Shown here piece after piece: positions 41,618 through 49,272 of a stretch of 64,000 bases of DNA (positions within the stretch are counted from its first letter, which is position 1; each line of letters begins with the position of its first letter). A model generated the notes under the pieces. It saw only the letters and a list, made by a program, of their open reading frames with translations. It made no database searches and was not told where the DNA came from. This stretch comes from DATARH01 sp035550515. GTDB taxonomy: Bacteria > Pseudomonadota > Alphaproteobacteria > ATCC43930 > CGMCC-115725. The position numbers were made by a program, and so were the translations under genes. The stretch is from positions 27,151-91,150 of the forward strand of contig DASZOZ010000032.1 of the NCBI GenBank assembly GCA_035550515.1. Direction: 5' to 3'.

Positions 41618-43168
41618 TCAAGCCGGGAGTCGACCGAACTGGCCGCGCAGCTCGCGCCAGCTGACGACGCCGAGCGCCACGCTCAGCGCCAGGAACACCA
41701 CGAGCCCGGCGGCGACCAGCGCGGCCAGCGCGCCCAGGCGCAGCGTCGTCGCCCCGGCGAGGGCCGGCGCCAGCGCTGCGCGCAGCGCCGTCAGCGCCGC
41801 GCCCATGCCCAGCGTCGCCAGCGCGATGCGCGGCAGGTTGGCGCGGCAGCGCGCGTCGATGCGGAAATGGCCGCGCCGCGCGAGGATCGCGGTCAGCAGC
41901 GCCGCCTGCAGCCAGCCCGCAGCCGACAGCGCGATCGCCACACCGACATGCGCCAGAAACCGCATCAGCACCAGCGTCAGCAGCAGGTTGGTCGCCAGCG
42001 ACACCATTGCGACCTTGACCGGCGTCTTGGTGTCGTGCCGGGCGAAGAACGCCGGCGCCAGCACCTTGACCAGCACAAACGCCGGCAACCCCGCCGCATA
42101 GGCGATCAGCGCCGAAGCCGTTGCCGCTGCTTCGGCCGGGCCGAACGCGCCGCGCTCGAACAGCACCGCGAGGATCGGCCGGGCCAGCACCGCCAACGCC
42201 GTCGCCGCCGGCAACGTCAGCAGCAGGGCGAGCTCCAGCCCGCGGTTCTGCGTGGCGACCGCGCCCGCCTCGTCGCCGCCGCGCAATTGCCGCGACAGCG
42301 GCGGCAGGATCGCGGTCGCCACCGCGATCCCGACCACGCCGAGCGGCAGCTGGTTGAGCCGGTCGGCGTAATAGAGATACGACACCGAACCGCCCGGCAG
42401 CGTCGAGGCGAGCGCGGTCGAGACCAGCAGGTTGAGCTGTGTGACCCCGGCGCCGAGCACCCCCGGTCCCATGACCCGGAGCGTCTGCCGCACCGCCGGC
42501 GTCACATGCGGCAGCCGCAGCCGCAACCCTATCCCGCCGCGGCGGCACGACAGCATCAGCCAGGCGAACTGCGCGATCCCCGACAAGGTGAGCGCGACCG
42601 CCAGCACGGTGCCGTCGGTCCAATGCAGCCCCGCCATCAGCAGCAGCGCCGCGATCAGGAACAGGTTGAGCAGCACCGGGGTCGCCGCCGCCGCCGCGAA
42701 GCGGTCGAGGGTGTTGAGCAGCCCGCCCTGCAGCGCGGTCAGCGAGATGAACAACAGATAGGGGAAGGTGATGCGCGTCAGGTCGACGACGAGCTGGAAC
42801 TTGCCCGGCTCGTCGGCGAAACCCGGAGCGATGACACTCATCACCCCCGGCATGAAGAATTCGCCGAGAATGACGAAACCGAGCAGCGCCGCGAACAGCA
42901 GTGCAAAGGCCTCCTCGGCAAACTGCTTGAGCGCCGGCCTGCCGCCGTCGACCAGCGCCTTGTTCGCGAGCGGCACGAAAGCGGCGCTGAACGCGCCCTC
43001 GGCGAACAGGCTGCGGAACAGGTTGGGCAGGCGCTGGGCGACAAAGAACGCATCCGCCACCGGCCCGGCGCCGAGGATCGCCGCGGTCAGGATATCGCGC
43101 ACGAACCCGAACAGTCGGCTGACCATCGTCAGCGAGCCCACCGTCGCGACCGAGCGGAAAAGCGCCAT
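41618..43168 (-). CDS. murJ: Lipid II flippase MurJ
   Basis: MurJ flips lipid II across the inner membrane for peptidoglycan synthesis. The 516-residue protein has about fourteen hydrophobic segments and the MviN/MurJ signatures SRLFGFVRDILTAAILGAG, DAFFVAQRLPNLFRSLFAEGAFSAAFVP and YLYYADRLNQLPLGVVGIAVATAILP. The start at ATG 43168 begins the family. Its gene is followed by trpS, a usual order in alphaproteobacteria; upstream is a family A repeat and the divergent dapB. Confidence 0.96.
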   Translation of the reverse strand: MALFRSVATVGSLTMVSRLFGFVRDILTAAILGAGPVADAFFVAQRLPNLFRSLFAEGAFSAAFVPLANKALVDGGRPALKQFAEEAFALLFAALLGFVILGEFFMPGVMSVIAPGFADEPGKFQLVVDLTRITFPYLLFISLTALQGGLLNTLDRFAAAAATPVLLNLFLIAALLLMAGLHWTDGTVLAVALTLSGIAQFAWLMLSCRRGGIGLRLRLPHVTPAVRQTLRVMGPGVLGAGVTQLNLLVSTALASTLPGGSVSYLYYADRLNQLPLGVVGIAVATAILPPLSRQLRGGDEAGAVATQNRGLELALLLTLPAATALAVLARPILAVLFERGAFGPAEAAATASALIAYAAGLPAFVLVKVLAPAFFARHDTKTPVKVAMVSLATNLLLTLVLMRFLAHVGVAIALSAAGWLQAALLTAILARRGHFRIDARCRANLPRIALATLGMGAALTALRAALAPALAGATTLRLGALAALVAAGLVVFLALSVALGVVSWRELRGQFGRLPA

Positions 43169-43545
43169 GCCCCGGCGGTGTAGAGGAAAACCCCGGAACA
43201 GGAAAGGAGCGCCTCAGCGCCCGGCCGCAAAATGATCCCCGTCATTCCGGGACGGTCCGCAGGGCCGAACCCGGAACCCATGCACACGGGCTTATCCCCT
43301 GGGCTTATCCCCTGGGCTTATCCAAGGTATCGGTGGCGTCGGAACGCGCTTTTCCAAGGTTCGGGTGCATGGGTTCCGGGTTCATCGCTGCGCGATGTCC
43401 CGGAATGACGAGCGCAATTTCGGGTCAGGCTCCGAGACGCCTCGCACCGCGAGCCTCGCGGGACGCACAAGTGCCGCAAATTCCGCTTGTCTTTTTTTTG
43501 TCACACGGGTTAGCCGTTGCGTTTTCCCGAATCGGGAGGGCGGAG
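43169..43545. other. 377-bp divergent region between murJ and dapB
   Basis: The left half is family A repeat copy 3 (43241-43409). The right half (43410-43545) should hold the dapB promoter; it has an eight-base T-run at 43492-43499 without a preceding stem and no convincing -35/-10 pair. No open reading frame of coding quality is seen. Confidence 0.55.
43241..43409. repeat. Palindromic dispersed repeat, family A copy 3 with an internal tandem expansion
   Basis: This 169-bp copy has the terminal GTCATTCCGG / CCGGAATGAC pair and the inner CCCGGAACCCATGCACACGG arm, with a slightly decayed complement. In its centre the 13-mer GGGCTTATCCCCT is repeated in tandem (43288-43300, 43301-43313, third copy partial), which explains the extra length compared with copies 1 and 2. 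Confidence 0.85.
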
Positions 43546-44352
43546 ATGGCGGACGTCAACATGGGCGTCATCGGCTGCGGCGGCCGCATGGGCCGCATGC
43601 TGATCGCCGAGATCGCGGGAAGCGAAGGCTGCGCCTTGGCGGGCGGGACGGCGTCGACCGGGAGCGGCTATCTCGGCAGCGATCTCGGCGAGCTGGCCGG
43701 CGTCGGTCCCCTCGGACTGGCCGCGGGCAGCGCCACCGGCGACCTGCTGCGCGCCAGCGATGTCGGCATCGAGTTCAGCACCGCCGCGGCGACCGCTGCG
43801 CACGCGGCGCTGGCGGCCGAGATCGGCACGCCGCTGGTGATCGGCACCACCGGCTTGTCGGCGGTCGAGACCGCGGCCGTGCATGACGCCGCGACGCGCA
43901 TCCCCATCGTCTGGGCGGCCAACACCAGTCTCGGCATCAACCTGCTGCTCGGCCTCGTCGAGCAGGTGGCGGCCCGGCTCGGCCCCGATTGGGACATCGA
44001 GATCATGGAGATGCACCATCGCGGCAAGGCGGATGCGCCCTCCGGCACGGCGCTGGCGCTGGGCCGCGCCGCGGCCGCCGGGCGCGAGACCAGGCTCGAC
44101 GCCGTCGCCCAGCGCGGCCGGGACGGGATCACCGGCCCGCGCAGGAGCGGCGATATCGGCTTTGCGGCGCTGCGCGGCGGCGACGCGGTCGGCGACCATC
44201 ACGTGATCTTCGCCGGCGCGGGGGAGCGGCTCGAACTGTCGCACCGCGCCACCAACCGGGCGATCTATGCCAAGGGCGCGGTACGCGCGGCGCGCTGGGT
44301 CGTCGGCAAGCCGCCCGGGCTTTACGGGATGAAGGAAGTGCTCGGACTGTGA
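43546..44352 (+). CDS. dapB: 4-hydroxy-tetrahydrodipicolinate reductase
   Basis: DapB catalyses the NAD(P)H-dependent step to tetrahydrodipicolinate in lysine and diaminopimelate synthesis. The cofactor loop VIGCGGRMGRM (residues 8-18), GTTGLS near residue 100, and the catalytic motif MEMHHRGKADAPSGTAL (H157, H158, K161) are intact. ATG 43546 has GGGAGGG and CGGAG just upstream; the longer open frame runs into a repeat and is spurious. The 268-residue length is normal. The stop overlaps the next gene as GTGA. Confidence 0.96.
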   Translation: MADVNMGVIGCGGRMGRMLIAEIAGSEGCALAGGTASTGSGYLGSDLGELAGVGPLGLAAGSATGDLLRASDVGIEFSTAAATAAHAALAAEIGTPLVIGTTGLSAVETAAVHDAATRIPIVWAANTSLGINLLLGLVEQVAARLGPDWDIEIMEMHHRGKADAPSGTALALGRAAAAGRETRLDAVAQRGRDGITGPRRSGDIGFAALRGGDAVGDHHVIFAGAGERLELSHRATNRAIYAKGAVRAARWVVGKPPGLYGMKEVLGL

Positions 44353-45116
44353 ACCTGCACCCGCATCAGCAACTGCGCCGGCCGCTCGACCGGCCGATCT
44401 TCGACCGGGCGCAAGCGCTGGACGGGCCGTCCTTGCGCGACCTGATGGGGGAAGGGCTGGCGGCGCTGCGCCAGATGCGGCTGCGGCCGCGCACGATCCG
44501 TCTCGGCCCGGTGCCGCTGGGCGACGGCCATCCGGTGATCGTGCTGCCGGCCTTTCTGTGCTCGGACATGATGAGCCGCAACTTCCGCGATTGGCTGACG
44601 GCGCTCGGTTATGCGGCGCATGGCTGGGGTGCCGGGGTCAATATCGGCCCGACCGCGACCGCCGTGGCCGCGGTCGACCGCATCCTGCGGCACGCGACCG
44701 AGGCCAGCGGGCGCAAGGCGAGCCTTGTCGGCGTCAGTCTCGGCGGGGTGCTCGGCCGCGCGCTGGCCAATGCCCATCCCGACCGGGTGCGGCGGGTCAT
44801 CACGGTGTGCAGCCCGTTCCGCCTGCCGACGGCCAGCCCGCTCGAACCGTTCTACCGCGCGCTCGCGCCGCTCCACAGCGGCATGGCCCTGATGCTGGCG
44901 CAGCTGACCCAGCCGCCGCCCGTCCCAACGACCGCGATCTACAGCCCGAAAGACGGCGTCGTGGCGTGGCGCAGCTGCGTCGACGCGCCGGGACACAACC
45001 GTGAGAACATCGCCATCGAGGGCGCGCACCACACCACCATGCTCGCCAACCCCCGAACGCTGCAAGTGATCGCCGAACGCCTCGCGCTGCCGGAGCTTAC
45101 CGCTGGGTCGGATTGA
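44349..45116 (+). CDS. Alpha/beta-hydrolase fold protein
   Basis: This 255-residue protein has a nucleophile elbow GVSLGG with S130, an acid candidate D202 in YSPKDGVV and a histidine pair H227-H228 in EGAHHTTM, giving a plausible catalytic triad. HPVIVLPAFLCSD near residue 61 corresponds to the first strand and oxyanion loop. It has no signal peptide. GTG 44349 overlaps the dapB stop by four bases, so they are coupled. The substrate is not known; it could be a lipase, esterase or thioesterase. It converges with the DUF2244 gene, their 3' ends overlapping by 20 bases. Confidence 0.85.
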   Translation: MNLHPHQQLRRPLDRPIFDRAQALDGPSLRDLMGEGLAALRQMRLRPRTIRLGPVPLGDGHPVIVLPAFLCSDMMSRNFRDWLTALGYAAHGWGAGVNIGPTATAVAAVDRILRHATEASGRKASLVGVSLGGVLGRALANAHPDRVRRVITVCSPFRLPTASPLEPFYRALAPLHSGMALMLAQLTQPPPVPTTAIYSPKDGVVAWRSCVDAPGHNRENIAIEGAHHTTMLANPRTLQVIAERLALPELTAGSD

Positions 45117-45606
45117 GCGCCGCCCGCCATCGGGCGAGCGCATCGCGCAGCGTCGCCGCGACTTCGCGCCGCACCGGCGCCGGCAGGAACGTGCCGATCG
45201 GCAGCGTCTGCCCGTGCGAGACGAGCGACAGGCGGTTCGAATCGTCCGGCCGTTCCTCGAAGATCACCCGCACCCAGAACGGCTGAAACCGCCACAGCCG
45301 CCGGTCGCCGCGAATCCCGACACGCTCGACGGTCAGCTCGTCCTCGGCGAGGCGCAGCGTCTCGCGCTGGCGGGCACTGCGGTACGACAGCCGGAAGGCG
45401 AGATAGACGAGCCCGACATCGAGCCCGAAAAACCCGCAGACCGGCCACGCGCCGAGCGACACGAACAGCGTCCCGGCGGCGATGCTGATCCCGGCGAGCA
45501 CCAGCATCAGGATGTTGAACCCGCGCGGCGGCAGGCTGCGATGCGGCAGCAGCACCTGTTCGAAAAAGACATGCCGGGGTGCCGCCGAGGCCGGGGGCGC
45601 AGTCAT
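45097..45606 (-). CDS. DUF2244 domain membrane protein
   Basis: The 169-residue protein has two adjacent membrane segments (FNILMLVLAGISIAAGTLFVSLG and WPVCGFFGLDVGLVYLAF) followed by a cytoplasmic domain with RETLRLAEDELTVERVG, LWRFQPFWVRV and PAPVRREVAATLRDALARWR, matching DUF2244, a family common in alphaproteobacteria. Either ATG 45606 or 45615 could start it; no Shine-Dalgarno sequence is visible. Family function is unknown. Its 3' end overlaps the convergent hydrolase gene. Confidence 0.87.
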   Translation of the reverse strand: MTAPPASAAPRHVFFEQVLLPHRSLPPRGFNILMLVLAGISIAAGTLFVSLGAWPVCGFFGLDVGLVYLAFRLSYRSARQRETLRLAEDELTVERVGIRGDRRLWRFQPFWVRVIFEERPDDSNRLSLVSHGQTLPIGTFLPAPVRREVAATLRDALARWRAALNPTQR

Positions 45607-45719
45607 CGCCAACATATAAAACGCCGTTAGCCATGATGAAAGCCGCCGAGTCGCGCACTTAAGGGATTTGCTAATCACTGCGATGCTTCGATGCCGCACG
45701 TACCCCTTGGAGTAGCAAG

Positions 45720-46451
45720 ATGATGCGCTTGATGACGTTGGGCGCGGCGGGCCTGCTCGTGAGCAATGCCGCGCTGGCCCAGACGCCCGTCTACGACACC
45801 GACCAGCTCCCGGCGTTTCACGGCAAGGTCGCCCGCTACAGCCTGACCCCGCGCGACGAGGTCGACGGGATGATCCTCGATGACGGCACCGAGGTGCACC
45901 TCTCGCCGCGGCTGTCGTCCGAGCTGGTGTTCGCCGTCAAGCCGGGAGACGCGGTGACGGTGCATGGCCTCAAGGCCAACGGCATAGCCATGGTGCAGGC
46001 GCTGTCGATCGCCAACGACGCAACCGGGGCCAAGATCAACGACACGGTGCAGCCCGCCGCGTCGCGCGATCGTCCGGTCTTTGCGCCGCAGCGCATGATG
46101 GAGGCGCGCGGCCGGGTCAAGATGACGCTGCACGCGCCGGACGGCCGGGCTGACGGCGCGTTGCTGGAAGACGGCACCTTTATCCGTTTCGCGCCCGGCT
46201 ACAACCCGCCGGGCATCGATTGCCTCACGCCCGGCAAGGACATCGTCGCCACCGGAACGGTCACGAGCGGGCTGCTCGGCCAGGTGATGGAGACGCGTTC
46301 GATCACACCCGACAAGGAAGCCGCCGCCGCTCCCCGTCCGGCGGGCCCCACTGTGGTGATCATGAACGGCGGCGTGGCGCCGCCGGGTCAGCATTTGCCG
46401 CTTCTTAATCCGCCCGCCGGGAATTCGCCCGGCTCACCATCCTCGCACTGA
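45720..46451 (+). CDS. Exported protein with a duplicated small beta-domain
   Basis: A signal peptide (MRLMTLGAAGLLVSNAALAQ, cleavage after ALA) is followed by two related segments: GKVARYSLTPRDEVDGMILDDGTEVHLSP (starting near residue 35) and GRVKMTLHAPDGRADGALLEDGTFIRFAP (near 131). Each reads as a G-x-V ... DG-x-(L/I)-x-DGT-x-(I/V) pattern like an OB-fold, so the protein probably arose by duplication. The C-terminus is proline-rich and low in structure. GGAG lies ten bases before ATG 45720. I recognise no named family; the protein should be periplasmic. Confidence 0.82.
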   Translation: MMRLMTLGAAGLLVSNAALAQTPVYDTDQLPAFHGKVARYSLTPRDEVDGMILDDGTEVHLSPRLSSELVFAVKPGDAVTVHGLKANGIAMVQALSIANDATGAKINDTVQPAASRDRPVFAPQRMMEARGRVKMTLHAPDGRADGALLEDGTFIRFAPGYNPPGIDCLTPGKDIVATGTVTSGLLGQVMETRSITPDKEAAAAPRPAGPTVVIMNGGVAPPGQHLPLLNPPAGNSPGSPSSH

Positions 46452-46497
46452 GCGCGGGGCTTCGCGACGCCGCGGATTGTGCTTAACATCCGTGGCG

Positions 46498-47190
46498 ATG
46501 CCGAAGAAATTCACCAAGGCCGAAGTGGCCGAGTTCTACCGCCTTCTAGCCGAGACGCGTCCGATCCCGCGCACCGAGCTCGAATTCATCAACCCCTTTA
46601 CCCTGCTTGTCGCGGTCGTGCTGTCGGCGCAGGCGACCGATGTCGGGGTCAACAAGGCGACGCCGGCGCTGTTCGCGCTTGCCGACACGCCGGCGAAGAT
46701 GGCCGCGCTCGGCGTCGAGCGGGTCGAGCCGCTGATCCGCACGATCGGGCTTTACCGCACCAAGGCGAAAAACGTCGTCGCGCTGAGCCGCATCCTCGTC
46801 GAGAAGCATCACGGCGAGGTGCCGCGCGATCGCGAGTCGCTGGAGGCGCTGCCCGGGGTGGGCCGCAAGACGGCCAACGTGGTGATGAATGTCGCGTTCG
46901 AGCAGCCGACCATCGCGGTGGACACGCATATCTTCCGCGTCGGCAACCGCACCGGCCTGGCGCCCGGCAGGACCCCGCACGAGGTCGAGCTGAAGCTCGA
47001 AGCCGTGACGCCGGCGCAATACAAGCTGCACGCGCATCACTGGCTGATCCTGCACGGCCGCCATGTCTGCAAGGCGCGCAAACCGGACTGCCCGAACTGC
47101 GTCGTCGCCTCGCTGTGCCGCTACAAGGCCAAGACCGTGCTCGACGCGCTTGTCGCCGCGAAAGCGGCCGCGCCCGCCCCGGCGCCGTAG
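46498..47190 (+). CDS. nth: Endonuclease III
   Basis: This DNA glycosylase/AP lyase removes oxidised pyrimidines. The helix-hairpin-helix ALPGVGRKTANVV contains the catalytic K124, and D142 follows in VDTHIFR. The 4Fe-4S loop C191-x6-C198-x2-C201-x5-C207 is complete. ATG 46498 starts the conserved MPKKFTKAEV; the tail ends in an alanine/proline stretch. The length of 230 is normal. It converges with the bactofilin gene 25 bases later. Confidence 0.96.
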   Translation: MPKKFTKAEVAEFYRLLAETRPIPRTELEFINPFTLLVAVVLSAQATDVGVNKATPALFALADTPAKMAALGVERVEPLIRTIGLYRTKAKNVVALSRILVEKHHGEVPRDRESLEALPGVGRKTANVVMNVAFEQPTIAVDTHIFRVGNRTGLAPGRTPHEVELKLEAVTPAQYKLHAHHWLILHGRHVCKARKPDCPNCVVASLCRYKAKTVLDALVAAKAAAPAPAP

Positions 47191-47215
47191 CCGGCCGCGT
47201 CTCGACGGGTTTCCG

Positions 47216-47893
47216 TCAGGACGCCGCGCGCGCGTTCGCCAGCTCGGCCACGACGTCTCCCGCCGCCGCGGTCGATTGTACGTCGCCGCAAACCTGCCCA
47301 CCCAGCTCGATCTCGATCTGGCCATAGCGGATCGTGCCCGAAACCTGGCCGCCCGAGCGGATCAGCAGCCGTTTGCGGACGATCAGGCTGCCCTCGAAGA
47401 TGCCGCGCACATCGGCGTTGTCGATTTCGGCGCTGCCCTTGAACATGCCGGTCTCGGCGATGTCGACATCGCGGCAGTTCTGCAGGTTCGCCTCGACGCT
47501 GCCTTCGACGATCAGCGTGTCGCACGACGCGATCTCGCCCGACAGCGAGATTTCCCGGCCGACGGTCAACTGCCGTAGCCCCGCCTCACTGCGCCGCGGC
47601 GGCGGTGACACCGGCGGCGGGGGAGGGGGCGCGGCGGCGACCGGCGGCGGCGTCACCGGCACCGGGATCGGTTCGGTGACGGCCCGCCGCGGCGGCTCCT
47701 GGGCGCGCGGCGGCTCGGCCGGGGCGCGCGCCATTTCCGGCACCCGCGGCGGCACGGCGGACGGCGTCCGGCCGACCGGGGTGATCGAGGCGCCCGACCC
47801 GATCGGCCGCGCCGGTTTCATCGGAATGCCCAAATCGTCGGGCGAATCAGCCATTCTACGATCCTCCGTATCGGGTCTCTTCCGGCCAAACAT
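47216..47893 (-). CDS. Bactofilin-type cytoskeletal protein
   Basis: Bactofilins polymerise through a right-handed beta-helix core and take part in cell shape or stalk formation. The 225-residue protein has a long disordered N-terminal region rich in proline and alanine (about residues 25-105), then the beta-helix core with hexad-like repeats (LTVGREISLSGEIASCDTLIVEGSVEANL, FKGSAEIDNADVRGIFEGSLIVRKRLLIRSGGQVSGTIRYGQIEIELGG shortened in parts). The start ATG 47893 has a weak ribosome binding site. There is no membrane segment, but polymers may attach to the membrane. Confidence 0.88.
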   Translation of the reverse strand: MFGRKRPDTEDRRMADSPDDLGIPMKPARPIGSGASITPVGRTPSAVPPRVPEMARAPAEPPRAQEPPRRAVTEPIPVPVTPPPVAAAPPPPPPVSPPPRRSEAGLRQLTVGREISLSGEIASCDTLIVEGSVEANLQNCRDVDIAETGMFKGSAEIDNADVRGIFEGSLIVRKRLLIRSGGQVSGTIRYGQIEIELGGQVCGDVQSTAAAGDVVAELANARAAS

Positions 47894-48054
47894 CGATGGC
47901 GCACCCCATTTGTGAGCTCATGGGAGAACCGGATGCGGCGCTGTCTTCGCCGCCGCGCATGATGGCGCGGAGCCCGCTTAACGCGACCATCCCGGATCAC
48001 CCCCGCCTATGACCATATCGATTGAATCCGCGGAAAACAAAAAGATTTGTCCTG

Positions 48055-48079
48055 CATTGTCGGTCTTAAACCGGCAATG
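48055..48079. other. Hairpin in the bactofilin/PfkB intergenic region
   Basis: CATTGTCGGT (48055-48064) pairs with ACCGGCAATG (48070-48079), a ten-base stem with one G-U wobble and loop CTTAA. It may be an operator or an RNA structure; there is no adjacent T-run on either strand, so it is not a classic terminator. Confidence 0.5.
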
Positions 48080-48171
48080 ACAATAGCTTAAGGAGCTGTT
48101 CTACCGGCATCGGGACAGGGCCGAAACCATGGCATCGGCGAATCGCTCGCGCGCAGTTGAAGCCGGCACCC

Positions 48172-48199
48172 TTGTCGCACCGGCGCTGCTGCCTATACT
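48172..48199 (+). promoter_or_regulatory. Promoter of the PfkB-family gene
   Basis: TTGTCG (48172-48177) and TATACT (48194-48199) are 16 bases apart, with the start codon 36 bases further on. Confidence 0.55.
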
Positions 48200-48234
48200 G
48201 CGCCGCCATCCCTTCATTCGAGACAGGAACGCGA

Positions 48235-49236
48235 ATGGTCGCCGCCACGCTTGATGTTGCCGGCATCGGCAATGCCATCGTCGATGTCATCGCCCATGCC
48301 GACGAGGCATTCCTCGAGACCGAGAGCTTTACCAAGGGCGCGATGACGCTGATCGACGCCGAGCGCGCCGACGCGCTGTACGGCCGCATGGGGCCGGGCA
48401 TCGAAAGCTCGGGCGGCTCGGCCGGCAACACCATGGCGGGGCTGGCCTCGCTCGGCGGCACCGGCGCCTATATCGGCAAGGTGCGCGACGACGCGTTGGG
48501 GAAAATCTTCCGCCACGACATGACCGCGATGGGCATCCGGTTCGAGACGCCGGCGGCGACCAGCGGACCCGGCACGGCGCGCTGCCTGATCCTGGTCACG
48601 TCCGACGGCCAGCGCACCATGGGGACCTATCTCGGCGCCTGCGTCGATCTCGGCCCCGAGGACATCGACCCGCGCGTCGTCGCCGCCGCGCAGATCACCT
48701 ATCTCGAAGGCTATCTGTTCGATCCGCCGCGCGCGAAGGCGGCGTTCCGGCGCGCCGCCGCGGTCGCCCATGCCGCCGACCGCCAGGTCGCCTTGTCGCT
48801 CTCCGACCCGTTTTGCGTCGGCCGCCACCGCGACGAGTTCCTTGATCTGGTGGCGAGCGACATCGACATCCTGTTCGCCAACGAGGCCGAAATCTGCTCG
48901 CTGTACCAGACCCGCGATTTCGATGCCGCCGCCGCCGCGGTGCGCGGGCATGTCAGGATCGCCGCGCTGACCCGCAGCGCCAAGGGCAGTGTCATCATTT
49001 CCGGCGAAAAAGCGCATGCCGTCGCGGCCGCGCCCGTCGCGCGGGTCGCCGACACCACCGGCGCCGGCGATCTTTACGCCGCGGGCGTGTTGTTCGGCTT
49101 GACCCGCGGGCTGCCGCTCCCCACTTGTGGCGCGATCGGCAGCCTGTGCGCCGCCGAAATCATCAGCCATGTCGGCGCCCGCCCCGAGGCGGCGCTCGAC
49201 AAACTCGTCGCCTCCGCCGGTCTGGTGCCCAGGTGA
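48235..49236 (+). CDS. PfkB-family carbohydrate/nucleoside kinase, adenosine-kinase-like
   Basis: This 333-residue kinase has the PfkB signatures: an N-terminal GIGNAIVDVIAHAD, the SSGGSAGNTMAGLASLGG segment, and the C-terminal DTTGAGDLYAAGVLFGL with the catalytic aspartate and anion hole. The pattern fits the alphaproteobacterial adenosine kinase group, which makes AMP from adenosine; other nucleosides or sugars are possible. ATG 48235 has AGGA nine bases upstream. typA follows 36 bases later. Confidence 0.88.
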   Translation: MVAATLDVAGIGNAIVDVIAHADEAFLETESFTKGAMTLIDAERADALYGRMGPGIESSGGSAGNTMAGLASLGGTGAYIGKVRDDALGKIFRHDMTAMGIRFETPAATSGPGTARCLILVTSDGQRTMGTYLGACVDLGPEDIDPRVVAAAQITYLEGYLFDPPRAKAAFRRAAAVAHAADRQVALSLSDPFCVGRHRDEFLDLVASDIDILFANEAEICSLYQTRDFDAAAAAVRGHVRIAALTRSAKGSVIISGEKAHAVAAAPVARVADTTGAGDLYAAGVLFGLTRGLPLPTCGAIGSLCAAEIISHVGARPEAALDKLVASAGLVPR

Positions 49237-49272
49237 TGCAGGTGCCGCCGCCGGAAAGGACGCTGCTTATTC

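Larger units (their letters stand above)
47894..48234. other. 341-bp divergent region between the bactofilin and PfkB genes
   Basis: It contains a hairpin (48055-48079), an A-rich patch just to its left (48033-48046), and the PfkB promoter (48172-48199). I see no coding frame and no RNA gene signature. Promoter elements for the bactofilin gene are not obvious. Confidence 0.55.
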
